This document shows, in pieces, positions 30,250 through 39,771 of a stretch of 64,000 nt of DNA (position 1 is its first letter; each line of letters starts with the position of its first letter). The stretch covers positions 1 to 64,000 of the forward strand of contig JBMNPJ010000008.1 in NCBI GenBank assembly GCA_050943535.1. The letters run 5' to 3'. This DNA is from Massiliimalia sp050943535. Lineage in GTDB: Bacteria; Bacillota; Clostridia; Oscillospirales; Ruminococcaceae. Under the pieces are notes generated by a model. The model saw only the letters and a program-made list of their open reading frames with translations, did not search any database and was not told the DNA's origin. Made by a program: the position numbers and the translations under genes.

Positions 30250-32139
30250 GTGATTCAGAAAATTAATGACAAATTAGCAGGGGTCCCCATGACCATTATC
30301 GGTGGGGTGTTTTTGGCCGCCAGCTTGATTCTGCGGCAGATAGGCAAGATGCCGCCGGTAGATCCGGCATGGGTCACCGTGGTGATCAGCGGACTGCCTC
30401 TATTGTATTTAGCTGTGTGGAGAATCATTTATAATCCCGGTATCAGCAAAATTTCTTCTGCTTTGCTGATTACCATTGCCATGCTGGCGGCTATTGCCAT
30501 TGGGGATTTGTTTGCTGCCGGGGAGGTGGCATTTATTATGGCAATCGGCGCCATCCTGGAGGATATGACTACAAATCGGGCAAAAAAGGGGCTGAAAAAA
30601 CTGATCAGCCTGGCTCCTGTACAGGGCAGACGAATTGCGGATGGAAAAGAGGAGATGATTCCGGCAGAGGAAATCCATCCAGGGGATGTGCTGCGTGTGC
30701 TTCCAGGAGAAACCATTCCGGTAGACGGCAGAATCTTAAAAGGAGAAACCTCTGTAGATCAGTCCATTATGACCGGGGAATCTCTTCCGGTGGATAAAGG
30801 TCCGGTGGAAGACGTTTTCTGCGGCACCATTAATCGGTTTGGAACCATTGATATGGAGGCTTCTAAAGTGGGAGCAGACAGCTCCCTGCAAAAACTCATT
30901 CGCATGGTTCAGGAAGCGGAGCAAAAACAGGCACCAATGCAGCGGATTGCAGACCGGTGCGCCAGCTGGCTGGTGCCTGCTGCCATGCTGATTGCGGTGG
31001 TGGCTGGACTGGCAACCCACAATATTATTCGGGCAGTTACGGTTTTAGTAGTATTTTGTCCCTGTGCTCTGGTTTTGGCAACACCTACTGCTATTATGGC
31101 AGCCATTGGTCAGGCAACCAAGCATGGTGTGATTGTGAAATCCGGGGAAGCGCTGGAAAAAATGGGAAAAGTGGATACCATTGCATTTGATAAAACCGGT
31201 ACCTTGACCTATGGCAGGCTGGAGGTTTGTGATACGGTTGTCACTGCTGAAGGGTGGGATGAAACCCGTTTGCTCTCTATGGCAGCATCCGGTGAAGCAA
31301 AAAGCGAACATCCTTTGGCAAAAGCCATTGTGGCCTATGCCAAAGAAAAACAGATTCCAATTTTGGAAACAGAGTCTTTCCGTATGACTGCTGGGAGAGG
31401 AATCTGCGCCGTAATCGGTGAAAATGAGCTGTTTTGCGGAAATGAAGCTTATCTGGGCGAACATGGGATTTTGCTGGATCGCTCCGTAAAAGATACTTTG
31501 GAACAATTTCAGGCGCAGGGAAAAGCCTCTGTCCTTGTGGGACAGGACGGACAATGTGTGGGCATGATCGGGCTTTCTGATGTATTGCGTCCGGAAGCAA
31601 AAGGAGTCGTTTCTCGATTGGCAGAGATGAATACCCGCAGCGTTCTGCTTACTGGGGACAACCAAAAAGCAGCTGACTATTTTTCCGGTCAGGTGGGAAT
31701 TGAAGAAGTATACGCCCAGCTTTTGCCGGAGGAAAAGGTAGCAAAGGTAGAACAGCTGCAAAAACAGCAGAGAAAAGTTTGTATGATTGGTGACGGAGTC
31801 AATGATGCACCTGCTTTAAAAACTGCCAGTGTTGGGGTTGCCATGGGCAGCATGGGCAGCGATATTGCGGTAGAAGCGGCGGATATTGCGTTGATGAGCG
31901 ATGATATTTCCAAGATTCCTTATTTAAAACGGCTTTCTAACGCTACTGTCAACACCATTAAGCTGAGCATTACATTGTCTATGTGTATTAATTTCATTGC
32001 GGTAATTCTTTCTGTGCTGGGAGTTCTAACCCCTACCACCGGAGCATTGGTGCACAATGCCGGTTCCTGTTTTGTAGTGTTGATTGCGGCACTGCTTTAT
32101 GACCGAAAGTTTGAAACGCCAAAAACCCCAAAAGGGTAA
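30250..32139 (+). CDS. Heavy-metal P1B-type ATPase without N-terminal metal domain
   Basis: A 629-residue P-type ATPase. The start is GTG at 30250, with AGGAG 9 nt upstream. Motifs in order: MTGES (TGES loop), FCPCALVLATPT (ion-binding CPC), DKTGTLTYG (phosphorylated Asp), HPLAKA (the HP motif of P1B pumps), GDGVNDAPAL. No CxxC or other metal-binding domain precedes the first helix. In the last helix region the residues read ALVHNAGSCFVV, unlike the MxxSS of Cu+ pumps or the DxG of ZntA, so the metal is unclear. Export of a transition metal out of the cell is inferred. A divergent TetR regulator lies upstream. Confidence 0.93.
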   Translation: MIQKINDKLAGVPMTIIGGVFLAASLILRQIGKMPPVDPAWVTVVISGLPLLYLAVWRIIYNPGISKISSALLITIAMLAAIAIGDLFAAGEVAFIMAIGAILEDMTTNRAKKGLKKLISLAPVQGRRIADGKEEMIPAEEIHPGDVLRVLPGETIPVDGRILKGETSVDQSIMTGESLPVDKGPVEDVFCGTINRFGTIDMEASKVGADSSLQKLIRMVQEAEQKQAPMQRIADRCASWLVPAAMLIAVVAGLATHNIIRAVTVLVVFCPCALVLATPTAIMAAIGQATKHGVIVKSGEALEKMGKVDTIAFDKTGTLTYGRLEVCDTVVTAEGWDETRLLSMAASGEAKSEHPLAKAIVAYAKEKQIPILETESFRMTAGRGICAVIGENELFCGNEAYLGEHGILLDRSVKDTLEQFQAQGKASVLVGQDGQCVGMIGLSDVLRPEAKGVVSRLAEMNTRSVLLTGDNQKAADYFSGQVGIEEVYAQLLPEEKVAKVEQLQKQQRKVCMIGDGVNDAPALKTASVGVAMGSMGSDIAVEAADIALMSDDISKIPYLKRLSNATVNTIKLSITLSMCINFIAVILSVLGVLTPTTGALVHNAGSCFVVLIAALLYDRKFETPKTPKG

Positions 32140-32215
32140 CAAACGAACTTATTATTTGTGTAATGATTATATTTTAAAGGGATTCATTGAGTAAAACAGA
32201 AAGGGATGTTTTTTC

Positions 32216-32875
32216 ATGTATCATGAGAAGATACCGTCAATCAAAAATATACATAAAGCAGTGGCAATCGGGGACAGCATTACGTTTGGAATGAATGCTT
32301 CTTCTCCGGAAAAATGCTGGGCCAGTTTGGCAGTATCCATGCTCAGCGAATACAGCGGTCATACTATTCAACTGGTTAACCGGGGGATTTGTGCCAATAT
32401 CCTTTCTATAGAAACGCCTGCTTATGAATACTGTGCCAAACCGGCTGGATTGGAACGGCTGGAACAGGATATCATAAAAGAAAATCCGGATTTGCTGTTC
32501 ATTGCTTTTGGTCTGAATGATTCCCGGGGAGGAACCCATATAAAAATTTTTGAACGGGACTATCAGTGCATGATCGATCAAATCCGAAGCCGAATTTCAC
32601 CGGTGATAGTAGCTCTAAATCTTTACTATATGCACGAGGAGTTTTATTCTTCCTGTGAACATTGGGACTACAGTAATTATGCTGTGGCAGAGGAATTCAA
32701 TCAAATGATCCGCCAGCTTTCAGAAGAAAACCACCTTATTTATGCAGATGTTTTTCATGCTATGGAAGGTGCTGACTGGACAGTCAGTGCAGATCAGTGT
32801 CATCCCAATGATTTAGGTCATCGGCTCATTGCCAATCGGGTGTTTGAAGCAGTGGTAAAACACGTTCGGTTTTAG
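32216..32875 (+). CDS. SGNH/GDSL family hydrolase
   Basis: A 219-residue soluble esterase/lipase-fold protein. Block I is AIGDSITFG with the catalytic Ser, block III is FIAFGLNDSRGG with the oxyanion Asn, and block V is DQCHPNDLGHR with the Asp-x-x-His. No signal peptide is present, so it acts in the cytoplasm. AAAGGG lies 12 nt before the ATG. Substrate is unknown (acyl, acetyl or carbohydrate ester). It is monocistronic with a strong terminator. Confidence 0.9.
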   Translation: MYHEKIPSIKNIHKAVAIGDSITFGMNASSPEKCWASLAVSMLSEYSGHTIQLVNRGICANILSIETPAYEYCAKPAGLERLEQDIIKENPDLLFIAFGLNDSRGGTHIKIFERDYQCMIDQIRSRISPVIVALNLYYMHEEFYSSCEHWDYSNYAVAEEFNQMIRQLSEENHLIYADVFHAMEGADWTVSADQCHPNDLGHRLIANRVFEAVVKHVRF

Positions 32876-32915
32876 AGCATTTTTCATGGCTACCGACCTA
32901 TCTTAAAAAAAGAAA

Positions 32916-32980
32916 AATCTCCCATAGATTCCATTGCTTTTTAGAGTTTGGATATTCTATGGGAGATTCTTATTTTTTAT
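32916..32980 (+). terminator. Terminator of the SGNH hydrolase gene
   Basis: The stem AATCTCCCATAGA/TCTATGGGAGATT (32916-32928 with 32956-32968) is followed by CTTATTTTTTAT. A second, weaker hairpin GCCTC/GAGGC (32999-33014) may end the opposing gene. Confidence 0.8.
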
Positions 32981-33139
32981 AGAAAATTAAACGTTTCAGC
33001 CTCAAAGCAGAGGCGTCTTATTAAAGTTAAGCGCTATAGAAAAGTCGGATTTTGAAAAATAATTTTTATGCTAGGATTGAAGCATTAAAATCATGGTAAA
33101 TCCATATCTAATTTTGTTTTACCGAAACATCAGTTGGTC

Positions 33140-34099
33140 TTATAATTTATGATGCAGCTTTAATAGCTCAATCAGCATTTGATCCCGGTATTCTTCCAAT
33201 GAAGCATGGGTATTACCGATTTTTGGATCTCTGTGCAAAAGTTCTTCATTTACACCTTTTTGTGCAATTTCTGCCCATTCTTTCGGGAACTCTTTCCAAT
33301 CTGCCATATCCTGAAGCCAGAGAGAAATAGAGTCATTTAAATGTTTTACAAGACCGGATACACCATGTTCACCGCCGCCCAGTTCAAAAACGAGAGACGG
33401 TCCCATAATTCCCCAGCGGATGCCTGGTCCAAAAGTAACTGCCTTATCGGCATCTTCCACACTACACACCCCGCTCATAACAAGATGGCATATTTCACGA
33501 TAGAGGGCCATTTGCAGGCGGTTACAAATAAAGCCGAGAGCTTCTTTTTGCAATACAACGGGCTCGTTTCCAATAGATTGATAGAATTCTTTTGCCTGTG
33601 TGACGGCCCAATCGGCTGTTTTATCTCCTTTTGTAATTTCTACGAGAGGAATCAAATGAGGAGGATTATAAGGATGACCGCCTACAAAGCGTTCTGGATG
33701 TTTGGCATATTTTGCAATCTCAGAAATTAAAAGTCCTGAAGTAGAGCTGGCAATAACAGCATTTTCGGGAGCATACTCTTCGATTTCCTTAACCAGTTCA
33801 TGTTTGATGTCATAATGTTCAGAAGAAGATTCCTGGATGAAAAAAGCATGAGATACTGCTTCCTGAATTGATGTGGTATAGTGAATTCGGTTTCTAATTT
33901 CATTCATTTTTTCTTCAGTCAGTACACCGTTTTTTTGCAAGGATTGCATACTTTCTTCAATTCTTGTCCGAGCGGTTTCTGAGGAGGCGGAAGTACGGTT
34001 TTGGGCAAAAACCTGATATCCGCCCATAGCGAATTTCAACGCCCAACTGTAGCCAATTACACCACAACTAATAGAAGCTACTGTTTTTGTTTCATTCAT
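33140..34099 (-). CDS. 3-hydroxyacyl-CoA dehydrogenase family protein (lambda-crystallin type)
   Basis: A 319-residue NAD-dependent dehydrogenase with an N-terminal Rossmann domain and C-terminal dimerisation helices. HPYNPPHLIPLVEIT (active-site His region) and NEPVVLQKEALGFICNRLQ are the signatures of L-gulonate/3-hydroxyacyl-CoA dehydrogenases. The dinucleotide loop, normally GxGxxG, reads SCGVIG, losing the first glycine. The protein could use 3-hydroxybutyryl-CoA, L-carnitine or L-gulonate. No other pathway gene is adjacent. GAGGG lies 6-7 nt before the ATG. Confidence 0.85.
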   Translation of the reverse strand: MNETKTVASISCGVIGYSWALKFAMGGYQVFAQNRTSASSETARTRIEESMQSLQKNGVLTEEKMNEIRNRIHYTTSIQEAVSHAFFIQESSSEHYDIKHELVKEIEEYAPENAVIASSTSGLLISEIAKYAKHPERFVGGHPYNPPHLIPLVEITKGDKTADWAVTQAKEFYQSIGNEPVVLQKEALGFICNRLQMALYREICHLVMSGVCSVEDADKAVTFGPGIRWGIMGPSLVFELGGGEHGVSGLVKHLNDSISLWLQDMADWKEFPKEWAEIAQKGVNEELLHRDPKIGNTHASLEEYRDQMLIELLKLHHKL

Positions 34100-34254
34100 A
34101 TTTTCCCTCTTTTCTGCGCAGCTATTGACAAGCCGAAGATTATAAAGACCGCGCTGGAATAAACTTCGGAAGATGAAAGAATCATCTTATCAAATTAACT
34201 ATTTTCATTATAATCATTTGAAAAAAACATGCAAGTTTTTCAAAGAATAAAAAA

Positions 34255-34351
34255 CCCCCTGTCCGGCGTCCCGGACAGGGGGCTTTAGCTAGCTTTTTTT
34301 ATTTTGTGTCAGTGCATTCTCCGGGGAGTCTGTTCTAGAATCGGACTCCCC
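34255..34351 (-). terminator. Two consecutive terminator hairpins of nifJ
   Basis: GGGGAGTC/GACTCCCC (34323-34330 with 34344-34351) lies first after the nifJ stop. Then CCCCCTGTCCGG/CCGGACAGGGGG (34255-34266 with 34271-34282) is followed by TTTTTTATTC on the minus strand. Both serve the highly expressed nifJ message. Confidence 0.85.
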
Positions 34352-34379
34352 AAAAGAGTGCGGAGTGAAAAGGAGAGCT

Positions 34380-37300
34380 TTATTTATTGTTTTTTGCCAG
34401 TTCTACCAAGTGTGCATACTTGTCAGCAGCAAACTGAGCAGCCTGGTTAAACAGAGCTTCTGCTCTTTCTGGGTTAGAACGTGCCAAAGAGTTGTAACGA
34501 ACTTCGCCCATAATAAAGTCTTTGTAATCAGCAACAGGTTCTTTACTATCCAGAGTGAATTTATTTTCAGCAGTTGGATTGTAACGGAAGCAGTGCCAGT
34601 AACCAGCTTTTACAGCGTTTTCTTCTTCGGTCTGTGCTTTGCTCATACCAATCTTAATACCGTGGTTGATACATGGAGCGTAAGCAATGATCAAAGAAGG
34701 ACCTGGGTAAGCTTCAGCTTCAGCGATTGCTTTTACGCACTGGTTGAAGTCAGCACCCATAGCGATCTGAGCAACGTATACATAACCGTAGCTCATTGCG
34801 ATTGCAGCCAGGTCTTTTTTCTTCACAGCTTTACCGCCAGCAGCAAACTGAGCGATAGCACCTACAGGAGTAGATTTAGAAGCCTGTCCACCTGTGTTGG
34901 AGTAAACTTCGGTATCGAATACCATTACATTGATGTCTTCGCCGGAAGCCAATACATGGTCAACACCGCCGAAGCCGATATCGTAAGCCCATCCGTCGCC
35001 GCCGAATACCCACTGGGATTTCTTAGCCAGATAGTCTTTGTCGTTAAGGATTTCTTTTGCAGCGTCGCATCCGCAAGCTTCCAGAGCAGCGATCAGTTTG
35101 TCGGTAGCAGCACCGTTGGTAGCACCTACATTGTAGGTATCCAGCCATTCCTGACCAGCAGCTTTGATGTCTGCGTTATCAGTAGAAGCCATCAGGTTTT
35201 CTACTTTTGTCTTCAGACCGTTTCTCAGAGCTTTCTGAGCCAACAGCATACCATAACCGAATTCAGCGTTGTCTTCGAACAGAGAGTTAGACCAAGCAGG
35301 ACCCTGTCCTTTTGCGTTTACGGTGTATGGAGTAGAAGGAGAAGAGTTACCCCAAATGGAAGAACATCCGGTTGCGTTAGCGATGTACATTCTGTCGCCG
35401 AACAGCTGGGTGATCAGTTTTGCATAAGGAGTTTCGCCGCATCCTGCGCAAGCGCCGGAGAATTCAAGCAGAGGCTGTTTGAACTGGCTGCCTTTTACAG
35501 TAGCTTCTTTGAATTTAGCAACAACGTCTTCTTTTACTGGCAGAGTAACAGCGTAGTCGAAGTATTTCTGTTCGCCTGCATTTTCTTCCAGGTTCTTCAT
35601 AATCAGAGCTTTGTTGCCTTTGAAGCCAGGACATACGTTAGCACAAGAGCCGCATCCAGTACAGTCATAAGCAGATACTACGATAGCGAATTTCTTGTCA
35701 GCAAAACCAGTCATTGGTTTCATCTTCATGCCTTCCGGAGCATTTGCAGCCTCTTCTTCGGTCATAGCAACCGGACGGATAACAGCATGTGGGCAGACAT
35801 AAGCACAACGGTTACACTGGATACAGTTGTCCATATCCCAGGTAGGAATGTTAACAGCGATACCACGTTTTTCATAAGCGGAAGTACCGGAAGGAGTAGA
35901 ACCGTCAACATAGTCGTTGAATGCGGATACAGGCAGGGTGTTACCTTCCTGAGCGGTTACTTTGCTCTGGATATTGTTTACGAATTTAACAACATCTTCT
36001 CTACCGTTTTCAGCATGAGTCAGAGCCAGACCTTCGTCAGCAGCAGTTTTCCAGGATTCTGGAACTTTTACTTCAACAACCTGTTTTGCACCTTCGTCGA
36101 TAGCAGCCCAGTTCTTTTTAACAACGTCGTCGCCTTTTCTTCCGTAAGTTGCTTTTGCAGCGTCTTTCATCAGCTGAATTGCAGTGTCTTCCGGAATGAT
36201 GTTAGCCAGTTTAAAGAATGCAGACTGGAGAATGGTGTTGATACGGGTTGGGCCCATACCGGTTTCGATACCGATCTTAACACCGTCGATTACATAGAAT
36301 TTAATGTTGTGGTTAGCGATAAATGCTTTTACCTGACCAGGCAGATGTTTTTCCAAACCTTCCATATCCCATGGGCAGTTGAGCAGGAATGTACCGCCGT
36401 CTACCAGTTCCTGTACCATGTTGTATTTGTTGATATAGGATGGGTTGTGGCAAGCAACAAAGTCAGCCTGATGGATCAAATAGGTAGATTTAATTGGTTT
36501 TTTACCAAAGCGCAGGTGAGACATGGTTACGCCGCCAGATTTTTTGGAGTCGTAATCAAAGTATGCCTGAGCGTACATATCGGTGTTGTTACCGATAATT
36601 TTGATGGAGTTCTTGTTAGCACCAACGGTACCGTCAGCACCCAGACCCCAGAATTTACAGTTAACAGTGCCTTCCGGAGTAGTTACCAGAGGTTTGCCTA
36701 CTTCCAGAGACAGGTGAGTAACGTCGTCCACAATACCGATTGTGAATTTCTGTTTTTCGGTGTTGTCATAAACAGCAACGATCTGAGCAGGAGTGGTGTC
36801 TTTAGAGCCCAAACCATAACGTCCGGTGAATACTGGAGTAGCGTCAAATTTGGTGCCTTTCAGAGCAGCAACAACGTCCAGATACAAAGGTTCACCCATT
36901 GCACCAGGTTCTTTTGTTCTGTCCAGAACAGTGATCTGTTTTACAGATTCTGGAATAGCGTTAACCAGAGCTTCTGCAGAGAATGGACGGTACAGACGAA
37001 CTTTTACAACACCAACTTTTCTGCCCTGAGCTACCAGGTAGTCAATGGTTTCTTCGATGGTATCGCATACAGAACCCATAGCAATGATAACGTGTTCTGC
37101 ATCAGGAGCACCGTAGTAGTTGAACAGTTTGTAGTTGGTGCCCAGTTTTTCGTTTACTTTGTCCATGTAATCCTGAACGATAGCAGGCATTGCATCGTAA
37201 TATGGGTTACAAGCTTCTCTTGCCTGGAAGAAGATATCAGGGTTCTGAGCAGAACCTCTCTGACATGGGTGATTTGGATTCAGCGCATGTTTACGGAATG

Positions 37301-37910
37301 CGTCGATTGCGTCCATATCAACCAGGTCTTTCAGATCTTCGTAATCCCAGGTTTCAATCTTCTGGATTTCGTGAGAAGTACGGAAACCATCAAAGAAGTT
37401 GATGAATGGCAGACGGCCTTTGATTGCTGCACAGTGAGCAACAGGAGTCAGGTCCATAACTTCCTGTACGCTGGATTCACACAGCATAGCGGCACCGGTC
37501 TGGCGGCAAGCATATACGTCAGAATGGTCACCGAAAATAGAAAGAGCATGGCTTGCCAGAGCACGAGCAGATACGTTAAATACGCCCGGCAGCTGTTCGC
37601 CTGCGATTTTGTAAAGGTTTGGGATCATCAGCAGAAGACCCTGAGAAGCAGTATAGGTGGTGGTCAAAGCACCAGCGGAAAGAGAACCGTGAACGGTACC
37701 TGCAGCACCAGCTTCGGACTGCATTTCGGTTACCTGTACTTCCTGTCCAAAGATATTTTTTCTGCCCTGGGTTGCCCATTCATCAGTAGCTTCAGCCATA
37801 ACAGAAGATGGGGTGATCGGGTAGATCGCGGCAACGTCGGTGTACGCATAAGAAGCATGCGCAGCAGCATGGTTACCGTCCATAGTCAGCATTTTTCTTT
37901 TGATAGCCAT
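34380..37910 (-). CDS. nifJ: Pyruvate:ferredoxin (flavodoxin) oxidoreductase
   Basis: A 1176-residue homodimeric PFOR, the usual length for anaerobes. It splits pyruvate with CoA into acetyl-CoA and CO2 and reduces ferredoxin. The N-terminal pyrimidine domain holds SSVMAEATDEWA and QGLLLMIPNLYKIAGE. Two [4Fe-4S] motifs are at about residue 695 (CIQCNRCAYVCPH) and 748 (CTGCGSCANVCP), the CAGCGE cysteine pair is at about 823 for the proximal cluster, and GDGWAYDIGFGG binds thiamine pyrophosphate near 975. It has strongly biased codon use, fitting very high expression. AAGGAGG lies 10 nt before the ATG. The promoter is at 38072-38100. It is monocistronic. Confidence 0.98.
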   Translation of the reverse strand: MAIKRKMLTMDGNHAAAHASYAYTDVAAIYPITPSSVMAEATDEWATQGRKNIFGQEVQVTEMQSEAGAAGTVHGSLSAGALTTTYTASQGLLLMIPNLYKIAGEQLPGVFNVSARALASHALSIFGDHSDVYACRQTGAAMLCESSVQEVMDLTPVAHCAAIKGRLPFINFFDGFRTSHEIQKIETWDYEDLKDLVDMDAIDAFRKHALNPNHPCQRGSAQNPDIFFQAREACNPYYDAMPAIVQDYMDKVNEKLGTNYKLFNYYGAPDAEHVIIAMGSVCDTIEETIDYLVAQGRKVGVVKVRLYRPFSAEALVNAIPESVKQITVLDRTKEPGAMGEPLYLDVVAALKGTKFDATPVFTGRYGLGSKDTTPAQIVAVYDNTEKQKFTIGIVDDVTHLSLEVGKPLVTTPEGTVNCKFWGLGADGTVGANKNSIKIIGNNTDMYAQAYFDYDSKKSGGVTMSHLRFGKKPIKSTYLIHQADFVACHNPSYINKYNMVQELVDGGTFLLNCPWDMEGLEKHLPGQVKAFIANHNIKFYVIDGVKIGIETGMGPTRINTILQSAFFKLANIIPEDTAIQLMKDAAKATYGRKGDDVVKKNWAAIDEGAKQVVEVKVPESWKTAADEGLALTHAENGREDVVKFVNNIQSKVTAQEGNTLPVSAFNDYVDGSTPSGTSAYEKRGIAVNIPTWDMDNCIQCNRCAYVCPHAVIRPVAMTEEEAANAPEGMKMKPMTGFADKKFAIVVSAYDCTGCGSCANVCPGFKGNKALIMKNLEENAGEQKYFDYAVTLPVKEDVVAKFKEATVKGSQFKQPLLEFSGACAGCGETPYAKLITQLFGDRMYIANATGCSSIWGNSSPSTPYTVNAKGQGPAWSNSLFEDNAEFGYGMLLAQKALRNGLKTKVENLMASTDNADIKAAGQEWLDTYNVGATNGAATDKLIAALEACGCDAAKEILNDKDYLAKKSQWVFGGDGWAYDIGFGGVDHVLASGEDINVMVFDTEVYSNTGGQASKSTPVGAIAQFAAGGKAVKKKDLAAIAMSYGYVYVAQIAMGADFNQCVKAIAEAEAYPGPSLIIAYAPCINHGIKIGMSKAQTEEENAVKAGYWHCFRYNPTAENKFTLDSKEPVADYKDFIMGEVRYNSLARSNPERAEALFNQAAQFAADKYAHLVELAKNNK

Positions 37911-38071
37911 GGAAAATGTTCCTCCTTAATAATATCGTCAAAAAGCCGGGTTTGGGCTCTGTTTTTGTATCATTTTGTTCTGTCAAAAAAGCAAAAAAGC
38001 CGAAAAAAACAGGCTTCCAAACCATTCATAACTCGTTCATTTAGAGTCTATGAGGCTTTTCACCATGTTTC

Positions 38072-38100
38072 ATTCTATCACTTTTATCCGTCATTGTAAA
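38072..38100 (-). promoter_or_regulatory. Promoter of nifJ
   Basis: On the minus strand TTTACA (38100-38095), a 17-nt spacer and TAGAAT (38077-38072). The remaining 160-nt leader is AT-rich and contains a short AAGCC/GGCTT stem followed by Ts near 37995-38018. The 310-nt gap to ypeB holds only this and the ypeB terminator. Confidence 0.65.
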
Positions 38101-38148
38101 TAGAAAAAACCGGGTTTTCCCGAACCGGAAACGAATATTTTACAAAAA

Positions 38149-38184
38149 ACTCATAGTTCCCCAAAATGAAGGGGAACTATGAGT
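38149..38184 (-). terminator. Terminator of ypeB
   Basis: The stem ACTCATAGTTCCCC/GGGGAACTATGAGT (14 bp, loop 8) is followed by TTTTTTGTAAAA on the minus strand. Confidence 0.85.
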
Positions 38185-38220
38185 TAGTGAGTAAATTGGA
38201 AAGACAGGATTTGAAAATAA

Positions 38221-39573
38221 TTATAATGTTAACGTGCCGTTTTCATCAGTGTAAAGAATCAGGATTTGCTGTTCTTCTCCTGTTTGGGCGTTTACATATA
38301 CCAGGACATGATCTCCTTCAGAAGAAGTGCAGTCAAATTCATAGCACAGCGCTTCCTGCATGGTTTGGGTGGGGATGACGGTGAGTCTGGTTTCGTTGAC
38401 AGTCAGCAGGGGACTGAGGGATTTTTGTGCCTGTTCCTGAGAAATCGTGGGCTGTAAATCAGGGCGGGAACGGTGGTTTGTAATATATCCTCTTCCGTCG
38501 TACCGCAGTACCTCGCCATTATCCATGGCTACAGTTACCTTGATTAAATCGGTATAGCAGGTAATGTCCCCTTCTTTGTGGGCAAAGTTTACGGTAATGG
38601 TGTTGTCGCCGATTTCATAATAGGTATAGGTCAAATCAAAAATTTTCAGCTTTTCCAGGAATTCCTGCGCCTTTACAATGCACTCTTCGGCGGTTTTGGA
38701 CTGCTGGGCAGGAATGCGGCTGTCGATATAATAGCTGATGAGTCCCCCTTGTTTGGTAACAGCAATGGTTTTGTGCTTGGTTTTAAAGCACCAGGAAGGC
38801 ATGTTTCCTTCTTCGTCGGTATCATCTTCCAGTTCTTTTTCCTCTACGCCGCAGGCATTGGCAGCAATTGCCCGAGCTTCCAGACGGGATACTTCCGGAA
38901 GACCTTCCAGCATAGCAGGCTTCCTTGCCAGAAGATGGTCAGAGAAAGGACCGTCATAAATCAGGGTAGGATAATCGGTGAGGGTTTCTTCTTCCATCTG
39001 GTTCATGCCGTCTACTAGGTAATAGTCGGAAGGCTCATTGCCTGTTTGCAGAACTTCTCGTTCCACCTCATCAAAGGACAGGGTTCCAGTCCGCATGGCA
39101 TCCTCGGTTACCAGCACATTTTGGAGAAATTGGTTTGCGTAATCCCGCAGATCCGCAAGGTTCTGCCGTTCTTCTGCAGTCAGTTCCTGTCCGTTTTCCA
39201 CTTTTTTGCTTAAGGCGGAGGAATAATCCCCTACCTGGGACAGAAACTTATAGGTTTTTTCCAGATTCAGGCTTCCTACCGGAAGGGCCCCCAGACAGTC
39301 TTTGGCATATCCGCTTTCCTGGCGGAGTTTTGCTGCCAGATCATCCATGGCGGCGCTGGTTCCGGAATACATGGATTTGGTCAGGGTGTTTTGAATGTTT
39401 TCCAGATAGGTTCCCAGATCTTCAATTCCTTTCAGATATTGATATTCCAGCTGGCGTTCCGCGATTTGGGCACGATACCAGTTTTGACCGGCGGATACGC
39501 CCAGCACCAGTGCCAGAGCGGTGGCAAAACTGCCGATGCGGATCGCACTGCGTTTGGAAAGGCTAAAATTCAT
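38221..39573 (-). CDS. ypeB: Germination protein YpeB
   Basis: A 450-residue spore protein. The N-terminal signal anchor (about 10-30) is followed by a helical domain (YLKGIEDLGTYLENIQNTL, LDNSAL-type repeats) and two to three C-terminal PepSY-like domains, as in YpeB of Bacillus and Clostridium. YpeB stabilises the cortex-lytic enzyme SleB in the spore. The start at 39573 is supported by GGAGGAAT 7 nt upstream. An upstream in-frame extension does not look like protein. No sleB gene is adjacent in this window. Confidence 0.93.
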   Translation of the reverse strand: MNFSLSKRSAIRIGSFATALALVLGVSAGQNWYRAQIAERQLEYQYLKGIEDLGTYLENIQNTLTKSMYSGTSAAMDDLAAKLRQESGYAKDCLGALPVGSLNLEKTYKFLSQVGDYSSALSKKVENGQELTAEERQNLADLRDYANQFLQNVLVTEDAMRTGTLSFDEVEREVLQTGNEPSDYYLVDGMNQMEEETLTDYPTLIYDGPFSDHLLARKPAMLEGLPEVSRLEARAIAANACGVEEKELEDDTDEEGNMPSWCFKTKHKTIAVTKQGGLISYYIDSRIPAQQSKTAEECIVKAQEFLEKLKIFDLTYTYYEIGDNTITVNFAHKEGDITCYTDLIKVTVAMDNGEVLRYDGRGYITNHRSRPDLQPTISQEQAQKSLSPLLTVNETRLTVIPTQTMQEALCYEFDCTSSEGDHVLVYVNAQTGEEQQILILYTDENGTLTL

Positions 39574-39771
39574 AAAGGATTCCTCCGTTTTCACAAATAT
39601 TGTTGTTAGCAGTATCTGCCAAATGGGGGAAAATATGCACACAAATTTGAAAATTTTACGGTTTTGTTTTTGGGTTTTGAAATTGGCAGGTGGAAACAGG
39701 GCGATAGCTCTTTCTTTTTTTGAAAAAATCAGATATAATGATTCTGTATCCGTTTTTTTAAGGAAAGAAGA

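Noticed and set aside
34365..38099. A very long open frame on the plus strand opposite nifJ
   Set aside because: It is the antisense of a highly biased gene, whose codons rarely give stop codons on the other strand. It has no ribosome site and no recognisable motif, while nifJ has all its cofactor motifs.
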